Shown: positions 14,748 through 22,078 of the stretch, one piece after another | How positions within the stretch are numbered: position 1 is the stretch's first letter | Layout of the letters: every line of letters starts with the position of its first letter | DNA from: Sphaerochaeta sp. | GTDB taxonomy: Bacteria; Spirochaetota; Spirochaetia; Sphaerochaetales; Sphaerochaetaceae | Direction of reading: 5' to 3' | DNA: 34,666 nucleotides | Assembly: GCA_023228445.1 (NCBI GenBank) | Contig: JALOBD010000003.1 | Location: 1-34,666, forward strand | Position numbers and translations under genes: made by a program | Notes under the pieces: generated by a model | Databases searched by the model: none | What the model was told of the DNA's origin: nothing | What the model saw: the letters and a program-made list of their open reading frames with translations, nothing else

Positions 14748-16763
14748 ATGGATATCAAAACACGAGTTTTCTTCGACATGCACTACCCTGAGAGCGAGGG
14801 TGTGGGTATCGCAACAGCGCTGGATGTACACCAGCTCTCCGACTCCTTCATCCAAAGCGGAGCCGACTCCTTCATCCTCTTCGCCAAGTGCCAGTATGGC
14901 AATGCGTACTATCAAACGAAGGTAGGCCACAAGCATCGTGGCCTCGGTGATCTCGACTTCATCCAAGAGATGGCCGAGCGCCTCCACGCCAACGGCAAGG
15001 AGGTCATCGCCTACTACTCGGTCGCTTGGGATGAGTGGTATGCAGATCATAGCCCACAATATCTCACCCAGGATGCCCATGGTGGCACCGATAGCAGCGA
15101 ATTCCGGTGGAGGACCCTGTGCCTGAACTCCCCCTATCGAGAATTTGTCCTGGCGCAATTGGTCGAGATTGCCACCGAGTGCGATGTCGATGGCTTCTGG
15201 ATCGACATGACGATCATCGCAAAGGATCGCTGCCACTGCCCGTACTGCACAAAAAAGTTCAATGCCCTCCATCCTGGCCAAAAGATGATCGACGATGATC
15301 CCCTCTTCCTCGATTTCCGCTATGACTACATCGAGGAATTCTATGAAGAGCTCTATGCGGCGCTGCGAGCGGTCAAGCCATCCCTCGTCCTGATGAACAA
15401 CTACTGGGGATACCCCTATATGCCACGCAGCATGGGCAGTAGGGCCGTCGGCTCGCAGCGGGGGGTCGACATGCTCACCGGGGAGGCGTACACGGACTGG
15501 ACCGGCCTTGAAGCGCCGATCTATTTTTCACGGTACTTGCGATCGACGGGAAATGGCAGACCTTTCGAGGTCCTGCTCGGCCGCTTCACCAACACGTGGG
15601 ATTTTACCCGCAAGAGGTATGACCAGCTCTTCTTTGAGTGCATGACGGTGTTCTCCCACGGCGGGGTGGTCACCATCGATGACCAACCCTACTGGGATGG
15701 CTCGTTCGACCGGAAGCTCTATGAGCAGGAACTTCGCAAGATCTTCTCTGTCATCGACACGTACCACCATACCCGCGCGGGGCGGCACTATCGTCATGCT
15801 GCGGTACTCCACAGTCAGCTGACGAAGAATCACAGCGACCAGAATTCGTTCATCAAGGCGATGAGCGGCGCATACCGCCTGCTCGCCGATGAGCACTACG
15901 GGGTCGACTTCCTCTTCGATGAGCGCATTACCGCCGATGAGCTTGATCGCTACCAGCTGATCCTCCTCCCCTCGGTCACCCATCTCGATGGGCAGGTAGC
16001 CGAGGCCCTGGTCACCTGGGCTGAGCGGGGAGGCACGCTCCTCTGCTTCGGAGCCAGTGCCCTCGCCGCGCACTGCGGCCTCTCAGATGGTGGGCCGGGC
16101 ATATACTCGCTTTCGTACCTCGAGCAGGACGGGGAGTATTGCCTGGTGCGTGGACGCTATCAGCGCTATAGCCACCCGCAAGAGGAGCATCATGCACCGG
16201 CTATGATCGTGGATCCCGTCCTCGAGACAACGCGCACCACGTTCTATCACAACAACCTCCCCTCCCCCTACCAGGAGAGTGAAACCCCACAGTACATCAC
16301 CATCGTCTTTGGGTCGGGCACCATCGTCTTCTTTCCCCAGCCGATTGCAACCAGCTATGCAAAACAGCCGTCCCAGACGCTCAGGAGGCTCGTGCTGGAG
16401 CGTGTGGCCACCGCACCCATGTATCGCCTCTCTGCCCCGAACCGGGTGTGGATGGAGTGCTATGAGCAAGAGGATGGAAACACGGTGTACATCCACCTCG
16501 GAGTCAGGGGCGCCGAGTCGAGCCTCAGTTGTGGGTTGCTCGATACCATGCAGGGCAACTTCGAGCGCCCCTACGTCACGATGGAGGCGCGGGACAAGGC
16601 CAGTGACATCACCATTACCATCGCAGTGAACAGCACGATTCAATCTGTTCGTTCTCTCTTTGAGCATAATAGTGTATCCTATTGCCAGAAGGAGGGAGTG
16701 GTGACCGTGAATATTGAATCGGTAGAACTCTGGGATGTCATTGAGGTAGCCTATGCCGATTGA
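14748..16763 (+). CDS. Glycoside hydrolase, GHL6 / GH151-like (possible alpha-L-fucosidase)
   Basis: 671 residues, no signal peptide, so cytoplasmic. The first ~330 residues look like a TIM-barrel of the 'hypothetical glycosyl hydrolase 6' type: HANGKEVIAYYSV (80-92), NSPYREFVLAQL (127-138), VDGFWIDM (147-154) with D153 a likely catalytic acid, the C-H-C-P-Y-C cluster (C162, C164, C167) and LTGEAYTDW (243-251) with E246. The middle (about 345-460: LLADEHYGVDFLFDE, LILLPSVTHL, WAERGGTLLCFGA) matches the class-I amidotransferase-like beta-galactosidase trimerisation domain. This pairing is what I know from GH151 fucosidases and relatives, but substrate is not certain. Begins three bases after the permease and overlaps the repressor gene by 11 bases, so it should act on the sugar brought in by this transporter. 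Confidence 0.75.
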   Translation: MDIKTRVFFDMHYPESEGVGIATALDVHQLSDSFIQSGADSFILFAKCQYGNAYYQTKVGHKHRGLGDLDFIQEMAERLHANGKEVIAYYSVAWDEWYADHSPQYLTQDAHGGTDSSEFRWRTLCLNSPYREFVLAQLVEIATECDVDGFWIDMTIIAKDRCHCPYCTKKFNALHPGQKMIDDDPLFLDFRYDYIEEFYEELYAALRAVKPSLVLMNNYWGYPYMPRSMGSRAVGSQRGVDMLTGEAYTDWTGLEAPIYFSRYLRSTGNGRPFEVLLGRFTNTWDFTRKRYDQLFFECMTVFSHGGVVTIDDQPYWDGSFDRKLYEQELRKIFSVIDTYHHTRAGRHYRHAAVLHSQLTKNHSDQNSFIKAMSGAYRLLADEHYGVDFLFDERITADELDRYQLILLPSVTHLDGQVAEALVTWAERGGTLLCFGASALAAHCGLSDGGPGIYSLSYLEQDGEYCLVRGRYQRYSHPQEEHHAPAMIVDPVLETTRTTFYHNNLPSPYQESETPQYITIVFGSGTIVFFPQPIATSYAKQPSQTLRRLVLERVATAPMYRLSAPNRVWMECYEQEDGNTVYIHLGVRGAESSLSCGLLDTMQGNFERPYVTMEARDKASDITITIAVNSTIQSVRSLFEHNSVSYCQKEGVVTVNIESVELWDVIEVAYAD

Positions 16764-17763
16764 GCGGAGAACCAAGGTGACGCTGAAGGACCTCGCACAC
16801 CTGTGTGGGGTCTCCCTTGGAACCATCGACCGGGCGATCAACGACAAACCGGGGGTCAGCAAGAAGACGAGGGAGATGATTTTACGCATCGCCGAGGAGC
16901 ATGGGTACCGTCCCAACGTCATCGCCCAGAGCCTGCAGAGCGGCAAGACCTTTGAGATCGGGCTTATCGTTCATGATCTGAACAACCGCTTCTTCTCCCT
17001 TCTGGTCGACTCAATCCAACAGACCGCATGGGAGCACCACTACTACATCCAGCTCGCAGTCTCACTGCGGGACACCACCCGCGAGAAAGAGATCATCGAG
17101 CATATGCTGCAGCGCAACGTCGACGGCATCCTCCTCTTCCCCACCAATGTCGGAGAGACGTTCTACGAGTATCTGGTGAATCTTGGCATCCCGGTGACCC
17201 TGATGGCCAACCGTGTCAAAGGTCCACCTGGCAGCAGGCCTCTGCCCTTCATCGGGCTGGACAACACGACGGTGGTCAAGCAGGCGGTGGAGCAGATCAT
17301 CGCACAAGGCTATGAGGTGGTCAACTTCGTAGCCCCGTACTTCAATACGACCAACAGCCACAACTACTACGAGATCGACAAACGCTACCAGGCGTTTCTG
17401 TCGGTAGTGGAGGTCCACACCGTTGAACACCACATCTTCAGCTGCCAGCAATATCGCAGCGAGATCGCCCGCCTCTCGTTTGACAAGCGGACGGCGTTTT
17501 TCTGCGTCAGTGACATCTTCGCGTTGGAGCTGCTCTCCCTCTTCACTGAGATGGGGCTCGCCATCCCCGATGATGTGGGAGTGATGGGCTTTGACAACAT
17601 CGACGTGCTCAAGTATGTCCGCCCCAGCCTCTCTACCATCAACTACCCCGTCTCTGAACTGGGCAAACAGGGCTTCGAGCTCTTGCACAGCACCATTTCA
17701 GGAGAGCGGGTCAACCCCAAGCAGATGCTCGAAGCCCAGATCATCTGGCGCGATTCGATCTAG
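16753..17763 (+). CDS. LacI/GalR-family transcriptional repressor
   Basis: 336 residues. Helix-turn-helix at about 9-30 (TLKDLAHLCGVSLGTIDRAIN); the recognition helix has G-T-I-D-R where LacI has T-V-S-R. The hinge helix AQSLQSG (about 58-64) contains the leucine that in this family opens the centre of the operator. The effector domain follows, beginning IGLIVHDLNNRFF and ending GVMGFDNIDVLKYVRPSLSTI. The gene overlaps the glycoside hydrolase by 11 bases, so it is made from the same transcript it probably controls; the two palindromes at 11611 and 11632 are its likely targets, which would give negative autoregulation. Confidence 0.93.
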   Translation: MPIERRTKVTLKDLAHLCGVSLGTIDRAINDKPGVSKKTREMILRIAEEHGYRPNVIAQSLQSGKTFEIGLIVHDLNNRFFSLLVDSIQQTAWEHHYYIQLAVSLRDTTREKEIIEHMLQRNVDGILLFPTNVGETFYEYLVNLGIPVTLMANRVKGPPGSRPLPFIGLDNTTVVKQAVEQIIAQGYEVVNFVAPYFNTTNSHNYYEIDKRYQAFLSVVEVHTVEHHIFSCQQYRSEIARLSFDKRTAFFCVSDIFALELLSLFTEMGLAIPDDVGVMGFDNIDVLKYVRPSLSTINYPVSELGKQGFELLHSTISGERVNPKQMLEAQIIWRDSI

Positions 17764-17801
17764 GGCGCCGTCTCTGCCCACCGACTTGGAGCAACGCGAA
17801 C

Positions 17802-17821
17802 GACACAAAAAGAGTGTCTTT
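17802..17821 (+). terminator. Weak hairpin after the lacI-type gene
   Basis: GACAC, seven-base loop, GTGTC, then TTT. Short stem; possible end of the sugar operon. Confidence 0.3.
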
Positions 17822-17905
17822 GCAAAGGATTCCTTGAATTTCACGCCACGCCCCTCTTTTCACCACCAAAGCACGCTCCCTTGCCCTCGTGTGGACACCG
17901 TTCGG

Positions 17906-17934
17906 TTGACAAGGCTCTCCAATGTTCGCATAGT
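17906..17934 (+). promoter_or_regulatory. Promoter of the MFS gene
   Basis: TTGACA (17906-17911), 17-base spacer, CATAGT (17929-17934). Transcription should begin around 17941, almost on the GTG at 17944. Confidence 0.45.
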
Positions 17935-17943
17935 CCATGTATT

Positions 17944-19188
17944 GTGAAAGCGAAGCGACCATCCATCTATCTGCCTCAAGAGGGGCTGAAGGCCTTCCTT
18001 GCAGTGATCCTCTTCACCGGTTTGGCCCACGGGCTCTACAGGGGCGTGCAGGACAACTACCTTGCCGAGATTGTGATGATCACCGAGTTCGAGCGGGGCA
18101 TCGTGGAGTTCTTTCGTGAGTTGCCTGGTTTGATGCTGGTCTTCATCCTGGCGTGGATGTACCGCTCCAGCGAGACAAAGGTGTTCAAGATTGGAACGGC
18201 CATCACGCTCGCAGGGCTCATCGGCCTTTTGGCGATGGGATCGGCGAAGTGGATGGTCATCCTCTTCATGGTGGTCTACAGCCTCGGTGAACACATCACG
18301 ATGCCGATCAAGAGTTCGATGAGCCTCTACTACGCAAAAGAAGAGAAGGGAGGGGCGAGCCTTGGCATGACCAGTGCCATCAGCCACGGGGGCAACATCG
18401 TCGGCTATGTAATCGTCTCGATCCTTTTCATCGTGCTGGCCAGACTCGGCTTGCGAACGGATGCAATCTCAGGATTCAAGGCCACCTTCGCCCTGGCGGC
18501 AACCCTGATGGTGGTGGCCACGATTCTCGCCCTCACCATGAAGGAGCAGGGACGGAGCGTGAAGCGAAACCGTCTCTACATCAGGCGGAAGTACACCAAG
18601 TACTACATGCTGGAGATCTTCTACGGGGCGCGCAAACAGATCTTCCTCACCTTCGCCCCCTATGTGATGATTCTCGTCTATGGCGCGGATACGTCGATCA
18701 TCGCGCTACTCCTCGCTGTCTGCGCCCTCTTTGGCATGCTGCTCTCCCCTGCCATCGGCTACATCGTCGACCGCCTCGGTTACAAGTTCGTCATGGTCAC
18801 CGACACGCTGATCCTCGTCATCGTCTGCTTGCTCTACGGCTTTGCCCACCGCCTCTTTCCAATGCACATCGCCTTCATTGTCGTCTGCGTCAACTTCGTG
18901 CTGGACTCGATCATCAGCCTGGCGAGCATGGCAACGAACGTCTATGTACGTGACCTCTCCGAGAGTCGGGAGGAGTTGACGGCAACCCTCTCCACAGGCA
19001 TCTCGGTCAACCACCTCATCTCCATCCTTATCGCACTGCTCGGTGGCTGGATCTGGCAGGCGTTGGGTATCGAGATCCTCTTCTCCCTCTCAGCAATATT
19101 AGGGATCATCAACTCAATCTTTGCCGCCTCCATCAAGATGCCCAAACCCTTGGAGCATATGCTCAAGAGCCAATCGCAATCAACGTAA
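17944..19188 (+). CDS. MFS-type membrane transporter
   Basis: About 414 residues, with roughly 11-12 hydrophobic segments and a charged central loop (RSVKRNRLYIRRKYTK, about 200-215) dividing two halves, the MFS layout. A partial MFS motif A-like stretch is GYIVDRLGYKFV in the second half. I cannot name a substrate. The start is uncertain: the open frame allows TTG 17881 or GTG 17944, neither with a ribosome site. I chose GTG 17944 because a TTGACA/CATAGT promoter lies within the longer version and would put the transcript start within a few bases of that GTG. Downstream of, and same strand as, the lacI-type gene but separated by 180 bases and its own promoter. Confidence 0.8.
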   Translation: MKAKRPSIYLPQEGLKAFLAVILFTGLAHGLYRGVQDNYLAEIVMITEFERGIVEFFRELPGLMLVFILAWMYRSSETKVFKIGTAITLAGLIGLLAMGSAKWMVILFMVVYSLGEHITMPIKSSMSLYYAKEEKGGASLGMTSAISHGGNIVGYVIVSILFIVLARLGLRTDAISGFKATFALAATLMVVATILALTMKEQGRSVKRNRLYIRRKYTKYYMLEIFYGARKQIFLTFAPYVMILVYGADTSIIALLLAVCALFGMLLSPAIGYIVDRLGYKFVMVTDTLILVIVCLLYGFAHRLFPMHIAFIVVCVNFVLDSIISLASMATNVYVRDLSESREELTATLSTGISVNHLISILIALLGGWIWQALGIEILFSLSAILGIINSIFAASIKMPKPLEHMLKSQSQST

Positions 19189-19497
19189 TATCACTCGCTG
19201 TGTGCATTCGGACAACGATGGATTGCCCGGTTCTCTTCGAGCCGAGACAGAGCTGGTTCCATGGCTGGGAGGTTGCCACACCTAAGACGTTCCAGTCAAA
19301 CAACCACAGCGTTGGAAATGACATCACTGGTTGTTGTTACCGTGTTCGGTGACAGCTGAACTCACGCCCCCCCATTCAAAGGGCTGATTCTGTGACGGTC
19401 ACCCGCTAGATAGATGCCAATGGGAGTGAACATGAACCACCATAGCTCTGCTCGACCTCCCCTGCACCCTTGAGACATTGTATAGAGCTGCGCACTG
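19189..19497. other. 309-base gap between convergent MFS and UbiA genes
   Basis: No convincing gene. It holds an 8-bp inverted repeat AACAACCA / TGGTTGTT (19299-19306 and 19328-19335) and directly after it a hairpin at 19336-19353 (GTTACCG, TGTT, CGGTGAC) without a T tract, possibly the end signal for one or both neighbours. Nothing else recognised. Confidence 0.4.
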
Positions 19498-20400
19498 CTA
19501 CGGGAACAGCCTCCCCAGTGCCAGGGCAAGGGTGAAGGTGATGGTGAAAAAGACATAGCTTTGGGTAGCAAAGCCCATATGCTTGGATTTGGTCTCTGCC
19601 CGGTAGCCTTCCTTTCTCACCTGTTCGTGTTTGACGGTGAAGATCATGAGGGCGAAGGCGTGCAGTGGGATGACGGTTCTGGGGTAGATCTGCAGGATGA
19701 TGAGAATCGCAGAGAGTGCATAAGCCCCAAAGCCCTCTACAGCCACGAGGTTTGGCGCGTGTTTTTCCTTGAGCAGGATGGCCAAGGTCCGCCGTCCGTT
19801 CGCTTCGTCCCCGACGCGATCACACGCGTTGTTCACCGAGAGGATCATCGCGATGATGAGCAAGAATGGTACTGATGCGACGATGTGCTGGAGATTCAGC
19901 GGTATTTCTTGGGTAAAGAGGGTGATGAGAAAGAGGATTGAGCCGAGAAAGCCTCCGGCAAAGAGTTCGCCAAACGGGGTGCGGGAGATGGGAAATGGTC
20001 CGCCGGTGTAGAGGTAGCCGGTTGCCATGCACACCGCCCCGATGGGGATGAGGGCCCAACTGGTCCGGTAGGCGAGTAAGAGGCCGAGGAGCGCTGCGAT
20101 GGCGAACATCGTCAAAGAGATGAGAAGGGCGGACTTTGGAGAGACGTCCTGGTGGACAAGCACCTTCTCCTCCTCCACCGTGTAGGCTTTGTTGTCCGTA
20201 CCCCGCATATAGTCGAAGAACGTATTGAAGCCGGTGGTACCCATATCGACAAACAGGGTGGCCAATCCCATCATGACGACATTCACTACATTCAGTCTTC
20301 CCTGAATGTAGAATGCATAGGCGGTGGCGCTGGCGAAGGTCCCCATGCTGATGACTTTCGTCTTCATCTCGACGATTCTGGCGAATTGGTTGCGTGTCAT
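19498..20400 (-). CDS. UbiA-family prenyltransferase (MenA-like)
   Basis: 300 residues, about eight to nine membrane helices. Both Asp-rich Mg/prenyl-diphosphate motifs are present: N59-x3-D63-x5-D69 (NTFFDYMRGTDN) and N191-x2-D194-x3-D198 with GRRT (NACDRVGDEANGRRT). The second motif is closest to MenA (1,4-dihydroxy-2-naphthoate prenyltransferase) and its relatives. No other quinone-synthesis gene is nearby, so the acceptor is unknown. Start ATG 20400 is preferred over GTG 20415: neither has a ribosome site, but TACTAT ends exactly six bases before the ATG, as at the HD-domain gene. Convergent with the MFS gene. Confidence 0.85.
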   Translation of the reverse strand: MTRNQFARIVEMKTKVISMGTFASATAYAFYIQGRLNVVNVVMMGLATLFVDMGTTGFNTFFDYMRGTDNKAYTVEEEKVLVHQDVSPKSALLISLTMFAIAALLGLLLAYRTSWALIPIGAVCMATGYLYTGGPFPISRTPFGELFAGGFLGSILFLITLFTQEIPLNLQHIVASVPFLLIIAMILSVNNACDRVGDEANGRRTLAILLKEKHAPNLVAVEGFGAYALSAILIILQIYPRTVIPLHAFALMIFTVKHEQVRKEGYRAETKSKHMGFATQSYVFFTITFTLALALGRLFP

Positions 20401-20406
20401 GGTGCG

Positions 20407-20412
20407 ATAGTA
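20407..20412 (-). promoter_or_regulatory. -10-like TACTAT six bases before ubiA-like ATG
   Basis: Minus strand TACTAT, then CGCACC, then ATG. Same spacing and hexamer as at 29664; the -35 region (TAGCAA) is poor. Confidence 0.35.
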
Positions 20413-20495
20413 CACCGTTTAGTGGGTTTTTGCTATGGGGTTTCTCTTTTTTCCTTGCTTTGTCCACAGGATGCCAGTAGTCTGTTTGTTGTATA

Positions 20496-20524
20496 TTGAT
20501 GCAATCTTTATGCATCGCTATAAT
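20496..20524 (+). promoter_or_regulatory. Promoter of the TRAP transporter operon, with dyad in the spacer
   Basis: TTGATG (20496-20501), 17-base spacer, TATAAT (20519-20524). An inverted repeat GATGCA / TGCATC (20498-20503 and 20511-20516) overlaps the -35 and fills the spacer, so it could be a repressor site. Confidence 0.6.
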
Positions 20525-20581
20525 GAGTGTTTTGAATACGGCGCAGGGCATGAGCCCTGCTCGGATATATTAGGAGTTTGT

Positions 20582-21568
20582 ATGAAGAAAAGAGATGTAT
20601 TGTTGACGGCACTATTGCTCGTTGTTTTCAGCTTCAGCCTCATCGGCGCTGGCCAAGGTGAGAAGAGCGTCTCGGAGGGCTTGGATCGCTCCAAGTACTT
20701 CATCACCGTGGCAACCGGGCCCACCAGCGGCCTCTACTACCCCATCGGTGGTGCGTTTGCGTCGCTCTTGAAGAACAGGCTTGGCTACCAAACCAGTGCC
20801 CAGGCTACCGGAGCTTCAGCGGAGAACCTCACCTTGATCCTCGAGAAGCGTGCTGAAATTGCCATCGCCATGAGTGACGTCGTCGCCCAGGCATACGACA
20901 GCTTTGGCGCGTATGACGGCAAGAAGCCGGCCACCGAGCTCAGGGCGTTGATGAACCTCTATCCCAATATCGTGCAGCTGGTCACCACCGAGCGGACCGG
21001 CATCAAGAAGTTCACCGACTTGAAGGGCAAACGCGTAGGCGTTGGTGCGCCCAACAGCGGTGTCGAGGTCAACGCACGGATGATGTACGAGGCCCACGGC
21101 ATGACCTACGCCGACAGCAGGGTCGACTACCTCAACTACGGTGAGGCCATCGGACAGCTGAAGAACAACCTCGTCGACGCAGTCTTCGTCACCAGTGGCG
21201 TTCCCAACGCAACGGTCATGGAGCTGGGGACCACCCACCAGATCGTCATCGTCCCCATCGAGGGCGAGCCGCTTGACAACCTCATGGCCAAGTATCCCTT
21301 CTTCGTCAGGGCCGTCATCGAGGCTGACGCCTACGGCACCACCGGTGATGTGAACACCACTGCAGTGAACAACATCCTCGTGCTGCACAAGGATATGGAC
21401 AGCGATGTCGTCTACGACATGACCAAGGGAATCTTCGAGAACATCGAGGACATCCAGGCAGCCCACTCCACCGCCCGTGAGAACGTGCGCCTGGACAACG
21501 CCAAGAATGGCGTGGGCATTCCCTTCCACGAAGGAGCTGAGCGCTACTATCGTGAGATGGGCCTCTAG
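20582..21568 (+). CDS. TAXI-family TRAP transporter solute-binding protein
   Basis: 328 residues. Signal peptide MKKRD plus a leucine-rich core ending SLIGAGQG; no lipobox. The mature protein opens with the TAXI hallmark ATGPTSGLYYPIGGAFA, followed by the QATGASAENLTLI, LMNLYPNIVQLV and GKRVGVGAPNSGVEVNA segments typical of this family, and near the middle INYGEA-type and FVTSGVPN segments. TAXI proteins deliver carboxylates such as glutamate or 2-oxoglutarate to a sodium-driven membrane partner; the exact ligand cannot be read here. AGGAG lies six bases before ATG 20582. First gene of a three-gene operon. Confidence 0.93.
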   Translation: MKKRDVLLTALLLVVFSFSLIGAGQGEKSVSEGLDRSKYFITVATGPTSGLYYPIGGAFASLLKNRLGYQTSAQATGASAENLTLILEKRAEIAIAMSDVVAQAYDSFGAYDGKKPATELRALMNLYPNIVQLVTTERTGIKKFTDLKGKRVGVGAPNSGVEVNARMMYEAHGMTYADSRVDYLNYGEAIGQLKNNLVDAVFVTSGVPNATVMELGTTHQIVIVPIEGEPLDNLMAKYPFFVRAVIEADAYGTTGDVNTTAVNNILVLHKDMDSDVVYDMTKGIFENIEDIQAAHSTARENVRLDNAKNGVGIPFHEGAERYYREMGL

Positions 21569-21574
21569 GAGCCG

Positions 21575-22078
21575 ATGGCCCAAAGAGTCACACGTGTTTG
21601 CATTGTCCTCACCCTTGTGGTGGGGACGGTGCTCTTCTTTCCCTTTTTCCCCGGCTCCTTCACCCTCCGGCTCATCGAACAAGAGGGGCAGACGATCCTC
21701 TTCAGTGAGGCGGTGCATGAGGGGGATGTGATCGTATTCAACTGGATCCACTCCTTTGAGCACATCCCCTGGACCGAGGAGTACACCATTGAAGCGGACG
21801 GTACTTTTTTGTTGCATACCATCACGGTGGCCGGTTTCGGGGCCGGTATACCGGCCAACAAAGGTGTGACGACTGTTGAGGACGGGATGGTGGTGATGCG
21901 CTCCATCGACGAGCGATTTGATCGTTTCTCATGGCTCCATTCCCAAACAGCCCTCTCATCCATTACAATCGAGGGAAACATATTCATTCATGGCGTCGAT
22001 GTTGAGCACCATCTGCCCGTCGCGCTTCTGGTCAAAGGAACTGAGAATTTATGGCAAAGATATCGTTGGACGAGATGA
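21575..22078 (+). CDS. DUF1850 family protein of the TRAP operon
   Basis: 167 residues. One N-terminal hydrophobic segment (about 8-26) acts as anchor or uncleaved signal. Family pattern visible: W57-I-H59-S60 with E62, EEYTIE (68-73) and GFGAGIP (87-93). DUF1850 genes are regularly found between TAXI binding proteins and their fused permeases, so this is probably an accessory or small membrane component; its role is not known. Starts six bases after the binding-protein stop and overlaps the permease start by 28 bases. Confidence 0.85.
   Translation: MAQRVTRVCIVLTLVVGTVLFFPFFPGSFTLRLIEQEGQTILFSEAVHEGDVIVFNWIHSFEHIPWTEEYTIEADGTFLLHTITVAGFGAGIPANKGVTTVEDGMVVMRSIDERFDRFSWLHSQTALSSITIEGNIFIHGVDVEHHLPVALLVKGTENLWQRYRWTR

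Noticed and set aside
19189..19497. Possible structured RNA or broken gene in the 309-base gap
   Set aside because: Only an 8-bp inverted repeat and one hairpin are visible; no promoter, no tRNA-like arms and no protein similarity that I can see.
20816..21817. 333-residue minus-strand frame across the TAXI binding-protein gene
   Set aside because: Antisense shadow with no domain signal; crosses the boundary between two true genes.
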